Shown here one piece after another: positions 1 to 9,873 of a stretch of 64,000 nucleotides of DNA. The stretch lies in NCBI RefSeq assembly GCF_905475465.1, contig NC_062245.1, forward strand, positions 9,982,001-10,046,000. Direction: 5' to 3'. Positions within the stretch are counted from its first letter, which is position 1, and each line of letters begins with the position of its first letter. The position numbers were made by a program, and so were the translations under genes. Source of the stretch: Pieris napi. Its lineage: Eukaryota; Arthropoda; Insecta; Lepidoptera; Pieridae. A model generated the notes under the pieces. The model was not told the origin of the DNA. It was given only the letters and a program-made list of their open reading frames with translations, and ran no database searches.

Positions 1-129
1 CGACTCCTTTTCCAGTCTTTAATTATTTAAGTGTAATTAATTATTTGCACGCAATCAAAAACAATTTTTCATAAGGCCCAATAAGTACAACTTCTTACGC
101 ACGTACATAAGTACACGTACCCTTTTTTT
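1..129 (-). mobile_element. DNA transposon end, cut by the window edge
   Basis: Reverse-complemented, this stretch matches the left end of the element at 8058-9867 almost base for base for about 125 bases, including GGGTRCGTGTACTTATGTAC, an AAGAAGTT palindrome half and the later tract AAAGACTGGAAAAGGAGTC. The outer edge is the CCC at 120-122, followed by a T run at 123-129 (an A run in element orientation). The element interior lies outside the window to the left, so its coding content is unknown. Confidence 0.75.
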
Positions 130-539
130 AAGTACATTAAAAATATTGAGAGCAATGCCATGCCATTAAAAATGACACCTGTTAGTAGTTGACAGATAAC
201 GAAACGAGTGATAAAAATGACGAATGAGAAAAAGCGAAACGATATCAAATAGCTTTTCAATAAGGCTGTGTATAAAATATGAGGATCAAGTGCTACATAC
301 ATTTGTCATACTACGAATATCGTGTTTCAGGCTGTAATGTAAAGATTAGTAACAGTTTGAGAACTAAAACTGTTCGTAATTTCTTTTAATATTAAGAGTG
401 TACAAAATAATTTGCAAGCTTTTGTTAACATGTATCCTTTATTAGTTTAGTTTGTTTTTTGTTCCTGTTTAGTTTATTTTTGTTTTCTTAGTAACTATAT
501 GTAATATGTATTTTTGCACTTCTTGCCTACCTCATCTAA
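130..539. other. AT-rich DNA, nothing recognised
   Basis: Low-complexity AT-rich sequence with only short chance ORFs. I see no gene or repeat I can name. Confidence 0.5.
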
Positions 540-675
540 TTTAATACATATTTTTCTTTTCTCACAGTGGTTGCCCGGAAGAGATCGCTCGAAAGGCCGC
601 CATTTGCCCCCCCTTTATATTTAATTATGTTAAATTTTTATATTGTAATGTAATGTAGTGTTGTGTAAATAAATA
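540..675 (+). repeat. LINE 3' UTR fragment with AAAT tail
   Basis: Contains a GGTTGCCCGGAAGAGATCGC tract that recurs at 16985-17050 (plus) and 36590-36690 (minus), and ends in an (AAAT)n run at about 658-680. This pattern of a conserved 3' tract plus a simple tail suggests a 5'-truncated non-LTR retrotransposon tail. No coding sequence remains. Confidence 0.5.
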
Positions 676-2782
676 AATAAATAAACACTTAGACTATATG
701 CTGGGTGCATGGTCAGTCTCAATAGTGGCAAGCTGAATGGAGGACATTAATACCCATAGCCAGGATAAGCCCACGTCCAATTAAATTAAAATAAGAACCT
801 TGCCACCTACGCTCATAACGATAACCATTTTAACTAGATAGCCATAAAGAGGATAGTTAATTGCAGTTTTACGTCTTCGAGCTTCCGGAAAGTCGTTTAA
901 ACTTATTTGTTCTGATTTCGATAACTTGAAACTTACAAACTTTTATCTCATTAAGCGGATTTAAGTACTTGTAAGCGGAGTAATCTGGTTTAAACTGCCT
1001 TTAATATTGTTTTAAGTCACACAATAAATGCGTAAAACTATCATACGTGGCTGTACTTATGTATGTATATGAGATATTAGTCCTCTATTGGGATTTGAGC
1101 CTCGTTGATGGATGACACACGCACGTTTTTCGGTCTACGTCAGTACGCACGCGATGTTATTAGTGCTAATTGCGCACTGAAAATCCCCAATGATATATAG
1201 CCGGGGTTCAAACGAAAAATCCCAAGATTAAGTCCCGTGACTATAGCCTAACACATCTTTGCGATACCTTAGTCTATATAAGTATTAGTTTTGTGTTAGC
1301 TATTTTTCACTGTTTGTCATTAATATATGAGTAAGTCCGTAATTAAAGCTTTTTGTGCACTCGCCAAATAATTATTTTATCATATTTCTTTTATTTGGCT
1401 TGCCAGAAAGAGGTTGATAGGTTTCAAGCGCAGTTATTTGGCTGTGTTTAATATATGTGCGATGTGAAGTACAGGTAAATAAAGAAGGCAAATCTGTACT
1501 CTTAGAAATCTTAAATTACCGGCTAAAAATGTACTAGACTGTAATTAAATTCTATATTCTATTAAACTATACCTATATGTTATGTCGCACATTCAGTCCA
1601 GACAATAAACGGTATTCAATGGTCAAATCTATTCCGTAGAGCAATTATCTGTGCTAACAGCTATCTGGTCATCGACATATTAACTGGGCCACAGAGTGAT
1701 CAAATACCTCAATTATGTAGTGAGGCGTGATGACTTCCTCAATATTAATTAATGAGTTTGTATTACTCTATACTGTGAGGTGAATTGGTAGTAGGTTTAT
1801 TTAGGAGCCTATTTAAAATTTGCTTGTGTTAGACTTGTGCCAATGACTTTCTACCCTGAGGTCGTGTGTACAGAAATCGGAGACCAAGACTGGTTCTAGC
1901 GCCACTTTTTTATCGTTGTCGTTTTAGATGTACGATAGTGATCGCGGCTGCGCTTGCGTTGATAAAACTTTCTTAAAATAAAAGTATTTTAAGTTCTCAT
2001 CAAATCATCAAATCATCTACATCGGACTCATATATAGATAAAATCGTATCTATATAAACTAAGCAGACTGAAAAATTTGGCTCAAAATTATGTTGTAAAA
2101 TTCAAATTCCTACGATCAAAGTGATTCTTTTAAGAAATCATATCTGTGAAAAGCGTTACGGAGAAAGGAGGCTGCAGGCTCTTAGGGTAAACGTATTGGA
2201 TATACGTTTTTGTTTTACTTAGCGCTAACTCTGGACTTTGTATTTCCCTTCATGATTTCAGTAGGACAATTCTCTAAATGCACCATCGATTGTATGGCAT
2301 TGTGTTGATGCTTTTGTTAGAAATCTCTTAGGTTTTAAACGAATTGGACGCGTATTTAGAATGTTATAGGATACCAAATCGTTTCTTTTTTTCTTCGACT
2401 GTGCTCTTATGTAACGTATAATATCTCTGATTATTACTCTGCATCGCCCTACAATCTTAAGGTTTTTGTTCGAAGTAATTAATGGGCCACTAGGATAAGA
2501 AAAAAAACATAAAAGCAACGATATTTATACACCCGTCCTTTGTGAGTTTAAAATTGAGGGTGATGTATGGAATAGATTATATATAGTATTATTAGTTAAG
2601 ACAAAAGATTAGAACGTAGGTAACGTAGGTACTTTAGACTTTTAAAATCTACTGAGGTTAGGTTAGTAACATGTCCGTTCCGCACGAAGTCTCGATATAA
2701 AAGTGAGTCAACGCCGGTGTTGCCACGCTTTATATAGGTTTCTGCTACAAGATGGCGTTAGTCAGCTAACAGTATATTAAAG
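676..2782. other. Intergenic DNA with faint SINE scraps
   Basis: Mostly unique AT-rich sequence. Very diverged SINE-like scraps may lie near 1090-1140 (ATGACACACGC tract) and 1850-1905 (CCTGAGGTCGTGTG ... AGCGCCACT). A minus-strand 86-codon ORF at 2258-2518 matches no family I recognise. No host exon was recognised. Confidence 0.4.
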
Positions 2783-2915
2783 AACAGAGAGCAAACGGGC
2801 GGGAGGATCACCACATGTTAAGTGATACCGCTGCCCATGGACACTCACAGTGCAGATAATTGGTACGCTCTTTTCTTTCTTGAAGGACTCCTATATAAAA
2901 ATACTTTCGCAAAAG
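2783..2915 (-). mobile_element. LINE 3'-end fragment
   Basis: On the minus strand it carries the same 3' end as the LINE at 29601-30394: the tract encoding FKK, the ATTGTCCATGGGC-like region and the GGGCGGGAGG tract (in plus orientation). Short internal deletions are visible. It is a 5'-truncated, non-coding remnant. Confidence 0.6.
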
Positions 2916-4079
2916 GCAAAATTCAGATACAATACCAACGTAATAAATAAACCAAAAATAAAGACACTTGGATATTAAAATACACGTTTTACAATTTTAT
3001 ATTTCGTTCATAACAGCTGGAATTAATTGGCTATTATCGTAATTAATACGAGAGGTTATTAACAATATATTATGATAGGAAAAACCTACTATGATTAACG
3101 AAGTAAATTAATCTTAAAACTGTCATAGTCCGTTGGTATAAGATTGTTGTCCGGTTGTGCGTTCGATTCAATTGAGCGCAACCTTTCCAAAAAATGGATT
3201 GGAATGGATTGCAGACTCGACTTAAAAAAAAGTGTGTTGCGGTGATGTGTGCGGGTAATTTTATAATTCATTTTAATTTTTATGATTGAATATACCTTAA
3301 AGTTTACCCACTAATAATATGTTTAGAAAATATTGTAACTAACAAATGTAGACTTGTCGTCTGCTAAATATATAAATTATTGAATTGTATTTTTATAAAG
3401 AATATTATTATTACATAGATAATTCTGCGCTCAAAAAACAATGCTACTGTGGTGTTCCATCAAAACCGTACTACGTTGTAATGTTCTATATGCAGAGTTA
3501 TGTTAGCCTAAAAACACGAATATTTAATTAAATATAAAGGCTAAAGGCAAAGCATATTGGCCAATCAAGTAATTAAAATAGCGTGATTTAATAACGGCAC
3601 AACATCACTCAACGTCACGCGATATTGGGCGGCGAGATTGATGTACTTTGTCCAACCGCGCGATGTTTTCATTTTAAAGTTACTCCAAGAATTTATTATT
3701 GATGACTTAAATCATAATATAAGATGCCTCCACGACCCATTTTTGTCTTACAGGCATCATATAGTAAATATACTTAGTTGGACTACCGGGGTGAAAAATG
3801 AATCAGCGATCGTCATTTGTTTTGGGCTAGCAGGCAAATTGACTGGGAATTATTCTGTGCGTTTGTAATTAAACTCCTCCTATACAGTGTGTATGACAAC
3901 TTCTGGGCGCTGGCGGGTCTTCTAGGTCTGTATGGCAGCTACCCTGATATTGATGGGTCTTATGTCCATTCTACGATTAATTATTGTAGCAATTTAAAGT
4001 ATTAATTTTAACACAACAGTCTCACACAATACACTAAAAGCAGTTTTAGTTATTCCGAAAGGAATAACGAAGATTAAAA
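2916..4079. other. Intergenic DNA, no recognised gene
   Basis: AT-rich sequence. ORFs at 3638-3868 and 3817-4005 overlap in different frames and resemble no known protein. I treat them as chance ORFs. Confidence 0.45.
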
Positions 4080-4470
4080 GAAGCAACCTGTTCAGACACA
4101 CTGGCCCTGTCCCATCTAGATAGAACCGACAACAGAGCTCGTGCGGCTTGTGATGCGAATAAAAAAGCTTAAGCATGCAAATATAGGGGCTTAGGCTCAG
4201 AATATGATTTTGTCCCATTCGGTGTCGAGACCCTTGGTCCGAGGAGTCCTAGCGCTATAAGGCTTTTTAAGGAAATAACAAATAGGTTAGTCGACATCAC
4301 AGGAGACCGAAGAGCTGGCAGCTACGTCGGACAAAGAATTAGTCTAGTTATTCTAAGGGGGAACGCTGCCAGTATCTTCGGAACCTTGCCTAAATATTCC
4401 TCCTTTTAGTAATATATTTTAGTAATTATATTTTAAGGTTAGTTATTGCTTTTTGTTTTATTAATTATGT
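4080..4470 (+). pseudogene. LINE ORF C-terminal remnant plus 3' UTR
   Basis: Reading from about 4095 the plus strand encodes a decayed retroelement C-terminus. DTLALSHLDRT is followed by a stop, then in frame a segment containing YDFVPFGVETLG, ITGDRRAGSYVGQRIS and RGNAASIFGTL, ending near 4395. These motifs resemble a conserved C-terminal segment found in some non-LTR retrotransposon polyproteins; the family name is uncertain. The 3' part (4395-4470) is AT-rich and matches the 3' flank of the copy at 41640-41860, so both come from one family. No RT or endonuclease motifs remain upstream, so this is a 5'-truncated dead copy. Confidence 0.6.
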
Positions 4471-5427
4471 TAGCAGTATTATGTTATTTTATTTAAAATA
4501 ATAATAATATAATTTCGTTATGTTTCCGAAAATAACATAGCGAAACGTATAGTTTCAAAATGGTTCATTACTCATTTGAATTGCTAAACATAGGTTGGAA
4601 TCAAATAGGAATTGTATCGCTAAATTGCACTATCACAGATTGCTTTAACTATTACAAGATAACGGAACTCCGCACTAAAACGTAATTAGTACTCTCTATT
4701 CAGATCATAAACTAAATTCAATGGAGTGTTCTAATCGAAATTATTGTATGAACGTCATTTGTATGTATAAAAACATTTGGCAGCTCTTGAAATTACATTT
4801 AACTTTGAGTAATGTTCTAGAAATGTTTTACACTTATTTGTTCACAAATTGCATACACGCAAAGGGTATCATAAATATGTTTTAAATTAGCTACACTTTG
4901 CAACTATATCGATATTTTTGACGATTAATATAGATAGGAATTTAGAAAACACATCAATAGAGCATCTTGGACGTCCGACGCCCAAGCACCGAATGGAAAA
5001 GAAAGCTGGTAAGATACAGCACGCAAATAACCTCTAAGAATATATTACAGTCAACCAAAATAAATGTTATAATTTTGTCTACATTATTATACATTTATAA
5101 TAAATGAACTGTATGTGATATAAATTCACTGAAATTGGCGACAAAATTATATAGCTTCATTTTTTTAAGGTTTTAAATAATTCAAATATTATTAATATAT
5201 AATCATTTGTTCTCGATATGTGCGACTTGTGAGCATAAGCCAACAATGACCTGATTATCTAAAATAGGTTTATACTTAGCTTCATATTATTATTTAGGCC
5301 GAATTATAAGTACCTATATCAAGTAAGATTTGTATTTTTTTTACAGGAGGAAAACGCGCACTTTGAATGAAGTCATAACCGACGCCCATGCAACACTAGG
5401 GGCTAGCGGATTGCGTGTCCGACCTTT
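4471..5427. other. Intergenic DNA, nothing recognised
   Basis: AT-rich sequence with no ORF or repeat that I can assign. Confidence 0.5.
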
Positions 5428-5492
5428 CAGTGAATGGTACGCTCTTTTCTTGAAGGGCCCTAATTCGTTTTGGTTTGGAAATACAGTGTAAA
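5428..5492 (-). mobile_element. LINE 3' fragment (coding tail)
   Basis: Matches in reverse the FDLGSFKKR-encoding tract of the LINE at 29601-30394 (plus-strand text GGTACGCTCTTTTCTTGAAG). Only about 65 bases are recognisable, just upstream of the CR1 element's 5' region. Confidence 0.5.
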
Positions 5493-5939
5493 CTTCATAT
5501 AACGTCCCTCAATTTAACGACATACCCCCTAAAGCGTCGAAATCGCTCAGCTTTGGTTGGTTTAGCTTGTCTCCCATATAATGATACACTCTACATAGCA
5601 TTATACCCACCCTCAAAAACGACAACAATTAAATACTAAAAAGAACTGTTTAAGTTGCCGAAGTTGTTTTTAGTCTCGCCGCGTCGTCAACCTGTCAACA
5701 TCGTATTACGCAGCTCCTGTGTTTTTTAATCTAATTATATGGTTGTATACGCGCGATTGTAGTGAAAAGTGTAGGTATGTGATTTGGAGAAAACTTTTAA
5801 CTTGTGCTAGAACTATTGGAAACATAGCTATTTGTTGTGTAACACTCTAAAAATTAGTAATTTAAAAGTGCTGTAAAAGACCTACCCTCAAAAAACAAAG
5901 AAAAAAAAAAAAAATATATTGACATTAAAAAGCCCCATC

Positions 5940-6656
5940 ATGTCTCAATGTTTTAAGTGTCTTGTTAAAATGGACGAGAAAAATGTCAAGGTAACTTGCA
6001 AAGGGTGTTGCCGACTCATTTGTAACAAATGCAACGGTCTTTCTGCGACCGAACTGCGTGTCTTTGGACTTCAGACGCACAAACTATCGTATCTTTGTAA
6101 TGACTGTGAGACCGGTTTAAGACAAGTTCCAGAGTTGCGTAGATTGGTTACTGAGCTCCAACAAGAGGTCGAGGTTCTGAAGACCACTCAACCGTCCATT
6201 GTCAACTTGGATACTGTTATAAATGAAATAGAGGAGAGAAAGAAGCGCAGTTGCAATGTTATTGTGTTTGGTATACCGGAATTAAAATCATGTTCTTCAG
6301 AGGAAAGAAAGGATTACGACAAAGCTAAGATAGCTGACGTCTTCAATCCAATACCAATCCCTGACCCCAAGATAGTGCATGTGTTTCGCTTAGGTAAACC
6401 GGCAGTCGTTAACCCCTCACAGCCACGTCCGATAAAAGTCGTCTTCGAGAATAAACGCGTCGCTACCGATATTTTAAAAAACAAGAGTAAAATTGGTAAA
6501 CCCGTTAGAGTTTATTCAGATATGACCCCGTACCAAAGAGATCAGCTAAAAGGTCTGCGAGACGAACTTGCCCTAAGGATCGAAAAGGGTGAAAAAGATC
6601 TCACTATAAAATATGTTAACAACATACCAAAAATTACAACAATTACAAAAAACTAG
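5940..6656 (+). CDS. CR1 LINE ORF1 protein (PHD finger, coiled coil, FP-like domain)
   Basis: This 238-residue protein is the nucleic-acid-binding partner encoded by the retrotransposon, expected to coat element RNA in a ribonucleoprotein. I start it at the ATG at 5940; the frame is open a few codons upstream from a TTG but without another ATG. Residues 4-56 carry four Cys pairs (C4/C7, C20/C23, C28/C31, C53/C56), a PHD/RING-like zinc-binding layout. Residues about 60-90 are a Leu/Glu/Gln-rich coiled coil (LRRLVTELQQEVEVL). From about residue 98 a basic segment leads into NVIVFGIPE, then IVHVFRLG, RPIKVVF and VRVYSDMTPYQRDQL, the pattern of the FP/RRM-like domain common in LINE ORF1 proteins. 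The frame ends at TAG 6654-6656, directly after a slippery heptamer that could feed ribosomes into ORF2. Confidence 0.85.
   Translation: MSQCFKCLVKMDEKNVKVTCKGCCRLICNKCNGLSATELRVFGLQTHKLSYLCNDCETGLRQVPELRRLVTELQQEVEVLKTTQPSIVNLDTVINEIEERKKRSCNVIVFGIPELKSCSSEERKDYDKAKIADVFNPIPIPDPKIVHVFRLGKPAVVNPSQPRPIKVVFENKRVATDILKNKSKIGKPVRVYSDMTPYQRDQLKGLRDELALRIEKGEKDLTIKYVNNIPKITTITKN
6647..6653 (+). promoter_or_regulatory. Candidate -1 ribosomal frameshift site A_AAA_AAC
   Basis: In ORF1 frame the codons read ACA AAA AAC TAG, which sets the canonical X_XXY_YYZ heptamer A_AAA_AAC immediately before the stop. A -1 slip continues as AAA AAA CTA GAT TTA, exactly the ORF2 frame. ORF2 is open from just after a TAA at about 6616 and has no ATG until 6761, inside the endonuclease fold. 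I see no obvious stable stem-loop in the AT-rich sequence just downstream, so efficiency is unknown. Termination-reinitiation is the alternative. Confidence 0.5.
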
Positions 6657-8053
6657 ATTTACCTCATATAACCGAACTTAATATTTTATACACTAACTTA
6701 GCATCCATAACGGCAAAATTCGATCTTTTTCTTATTGAAGTTCAAACGCACAAACCTTCTTTGATAATGATAACTGAAACTCATTTACACAGTAAATTGA
6801 CTGATAGTCTAATTAATATACCTCATTATACCCTATATAGACTAGATAGAGCGAATAGACTCGGAGGTGGAGTTCTGATATATGCCGCATATGAAACGAA
6901 TAACATAAAGATTTATACCAAAGTAAATAAAAACTACCACGATCCACGTGTTGAGGCTCTATGGCTAGATGTCGAATATAAAGGAATAAAAATTCTGTTA
7001 GCTTGTGTGTACCGCCCTCCATCCTGCACTATGCAAGAATCCGACCAAGTCCTTTTTGATACGATCGATAAAGCATCCTTTGAGAACACGGTACTTATAA
7101 TAGGTGATTTCAATTTACCACACTTAAAATGGCCTCTTAACCAAGTAAAAAAACTAGACAAAGTAAGTGAATCTTTCTTTAATATGTTCTCTAACAGCAA
7201 TTTAAATCAATTCGTAAACCAAATCACAAGAAAAAGAAACGACGAGGAGTCAACGTTAGACCTTGTACTTTGCAATGACGATACTCTTATAAGTGAGGTA
7301 CGTTATTATCCTCCAGTTGGAAGAAGTGACCATTTGGTACTCACGGTCTCTCTACAAATTATTGGTACTGAAGTTAAGTCTAAAAAAGAGACCCAATATG
7401 ATTTCTATAAAGCTGATTATATTAGTTTAAATAACCAACTTGATTCATTGATTATTCAAGGGTGCTCATCAGATGATCTGTGGATCAACTTTAAAGATCA
7501 AATCCAACACGCAATTAAAAAATCTATACCTCTTAAAACTAAAAGCAAGAATAAAAACCTACAAAAGCCGTGGATAAATCACGAAATATTACATCTAACT
7601 AAGAAGAAAAAAGAACTATGGCGTTTATACAGAATAGCCAGGACTGATAGCATGTACAAAAGATACAGATATATAAATAATTTGATAATTAAACTTACAA
7701 GAAAACGACGAAGTGAATTTGAATCAAATGTCATTGATACCTCCTCAAAATCTTTTTATGCATACATTAGAAAACAATTCAGCTCTAAAACAGGAATTCC
7801 ATCGGTTTTAAAAAATGAGGTAGATGAACTTGTTGTTGAGCCATCAATGATAGCGGAAATGTTTGCTGATAATTTTGAGTTAAATTACTCCCCAGAACCT
7901 GATGGACCAATACCGAACATCAAACTTTCCAGGACTGAAGCTTCCTTTGATGCTTTCTCGATTACGAGTGAAATGGTTTTAAAATCCCTAGATACATTTG
8001 ACGACACAACAGCGTCAGGACCAGACGGCATTCCATCCATACTATTAAAAAAA
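6653..8053 (+). pseudogene. CR1 LINE ORF2, first part: endonuclease and start of RT
   Basis: This is the 5' half of ORF2, given in the -1 frame relative to ORF1; the first ATG is at 6761. The apurinic-like endonuclease (exonuclease-endonuclease-phosphatase fold) makes the target nick for target-primed reverse transcription. Visible motifs in order are LNILYTNLASITAKFDLFLI, the catalytic TETH, GGGVLIY, VYRPP, GDFNLPHLKW, STLDLVLCND and SDHLVL with the terminal catalytic His. A Lys/Arg-rich linker follows (KKKKELWRLYRIARTDS and TRKRRSEFES), then the N-terminal RT signature TASGPDGIPSILLKK. The N-terminal endonuclease strand lies upstream of the first ATG, so a start at 6761 would truncate the fold. 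The frame runs into the A run at 8047-8057, where the transposon is inserted. The remaining ORF to 8125 is transposon sequence. Confidence 0.85.
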
Positions 8054-8492
8054 AAAAGGGTGCGTGTACTTATGTACGCGCGTAAGAAGTTATACTTCTT
8101 TGGCATTATTAGAAATAGATTTTGATTGCATGCAAATAATTAATTACAATTAAATAATCAAAGACTGGAAAAGGAGTCATTATAGTCAATAAAGTTCAGT
8201 TTACATTTGAAAAATTTAATAAATAAATATTTATAATTATTCTCTTACAAAATAAAAAAAATTTATAATTCATATTATAAAAATTTTAACACATTTATAT
8301 TAATATAATTATATAAATGTGTTAATAATATAATTTGTAGCACTTGCTACAGACCTGGATAGCAACTTTCTTTTATTCTATTTAGAGATAGAGATAATTT
8401 AAATATAATACCGGTGTCTTCCTTGTAGGTTTCTTTTGAGTTGTTTGGGGATTCTTGTTGATCAGTTCGACATGATTTTCTTTAACCTTTCT

Positions 8493-9337
8493 TTAATCCT
8501 ACAAAATAATGAAATTGTTAAGTTATGTTGTCACTGTTGTGCACACCTTTGTTTGGCTTTTTTAGTATTCAAGTTATGTCAAAACTGATTTATTACCTTG
8601 TCATTGTTGGCTTTATTTGCTTTTGGGATAGCAATTGTTTCCAAAATGATTTTATTTGTAATATCCTGAAATATATAAATAACATCTATTAATTTAAGTG
8701 TCATGGTGAGTGGTTCGCACTCAGGTATTAAGGTGTATTATACCCACTGTCCATTATAAGTGGGAATGGGCTCACTTCTGGCTGGACAGAGTTTCGGTAC
8801 TACAAGAGCAACATGGATGTTTTGAGGTATTACAATATCTCTAACTACCCTGTAGGGGAATAAAGTATGTGCCTATGCTTGAGAGGTTGAGCCTTGAACA
8901 TCACCATCATATTTATAATTAACATTCCTACCTCGACACCATCACAATCAAATTCATTGAAATCTACTTCAAACCGTTGCGGTATCATCTCTGCCATATC
9001 CATTGTGTCTGGAGAAGGTGATGGTGGCTTTGTTCCACCTCTAGTTTTTGATGTTTCACGGCGATAAGATGACAACTCTTTTTTTTTATTCAATTTAGTG
9101 CACTTCCACTGAAATTGTTTTTTGTCTCTTGTCCTTATATTTGCTAGATTAAATCTGAAAAATTACATGTTTTGATTAAATAATGTAATCATTTTTTTGA
9201 GATGCAGGTACTTATTAAAATGTTTACTTCTCTGTAATATCGCTCCAAGCCTTCATTTTCTCCTTATTAGTATTCGTGCTTAAATCTTTGTTCTCAATTA
9301 TTGATATATAGGGTCGTAGAATATTTCTAAAAAGTTG
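8493..9337 (-). CDS. Myb/SANT-like DNA-binding protein, spliced, inside the transposon
   Basis: Recognisable exons on the minus strand are 9337-9228, 9154-8932, 8665-8597 and 8498-8493 (Asp, then TAA). The introns have GT...AG ends and the phases join cleanly: GAGAA plus A restores EKFN, GTCGAG joins GATATT, and AAG joins GAT TAA. Exon 1 encodes LRPYISIIENK and NTNKEKMKAWSDIT. Exon 2 encodes NLANIRTRDKKQFQWKCTKL, a basic helix, KTRGGTKPPSPSP, MIPQRF and FNEFDCDGVE. The order (ENK, NKEK.KAW..I, RT...Q...KW, K.GG..P, MIP) matches the Myb/SANT-like (Zeste-regulator type) DNA-binding family. The 5' exon with the start codon and first SANT helix is not identified: the frame upstream of 9337 has a stop and no ATG. 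The gene may be intact with a distant first exon, or truncated. By inference the product binds transposon DNA. Confidence 0.7.
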
Positions 9338-9710
9338 CTGTAACAAACGCAATAAACAAAAGCAATGAATAATGGTTCATGTTTCAGTTTTAATCAACAA
9401 TAATACTCGATAATACATACGGATAGTTAACCTCAATTGTATTAAAGCACTCAGGAAGGTTGGCACAGTTTTTTCACAAATATTTTATGATATTAATTAG
9501 TATTGATTTAGATATTCAATTTAAATCACTTTTGATTATAATTCAGACGCACATATAAAATTCGCACTTGTATAATGAAAATAACTAGATACATAGATAA
9601 TCTTTTATTTTAAACAATAATTAAAACTCCTATATTTGTTTAAAAGGTAAATGTCAATGTCAGATGTCAATTGTCATGGATATTCAAAATTCTTGTTAAG
9701 CTGCTAAGCT

Positions 9711-9753
9711 AAGAAATAGAATATGCGTGAAGTTAGCTTATATTCTATTTCTT
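9711..9753. other. Subterminal hairpin near the transposon right end
   Basis: AAGAAATAGAATAT (9711-9724) and its exact complement ATATTCTATTTCTT (9740-9753) can pair over 14 bases around a 15-base loop. It lies about 115 bases inside the right end. It may be structural or a protein-binding site. Confidence 0.5.
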
Positions 9754-9873
9754 TTGTAGATTGCGCACGCTATAATCACACTCCGAATTTTGTGTCATAG
9801 GTGCGCGCGCATCGTAAAATTTCACTCTCATCAAATTTTCATAACGCGCCTAAAGAAGTATAACTTCAAAAAA

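Larger units (their letters stand above)
8058..9867 (+). mobile_element. 1.8-kb DNA transposon carrying a Myb/SANT gene
   Basis: It interrupts the LINE RT between the Lys codons after SILL and the Cys of CGKSL, inside an A run (11 A on the left, 6 A on the right), so any target duplication is at most about six A. The left end is GGGTGCGTGTACTTATGTAC, then CGCGCG and the palindrome AAGAAGTTATACTTCTT. The right end, read inward, is GAAGTTATACTTCTTTAGGC. The ends share an inverted core (GAAGTTATACTTCTTT), but the left has about 28 extra outer bases, so they are asymmetric. A 14-bp hairpin lies near the right end. On the minus strand is a spliced Myb/SANT-like gene; no transposase is evident. Related ends occur at 1-129, 24432-24485 and 32990-34382. 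The superfamily is undetermined. A PIF/Harbinger relative is possible, because those elements encode Myb-like proteins. Confidence 0.8.

Noticed and set aside
2640..2670. Insect telomeric TTAGG repeats
   Set aside because: Only isolated GGTTAGGTTAG is present, not an array.
8845..9093. Stand-alone 82-codon minus-strand gene
   Set aside because: Its start falls mid-exon and its last ~28 codons are intron. The spliced Myb/SANT model explains the region better.
9790..9873. N-terminal extension of the RT frame from a TTG at 9790
   Set aside because: These codons are the transposon's right end, not LINE sequence.
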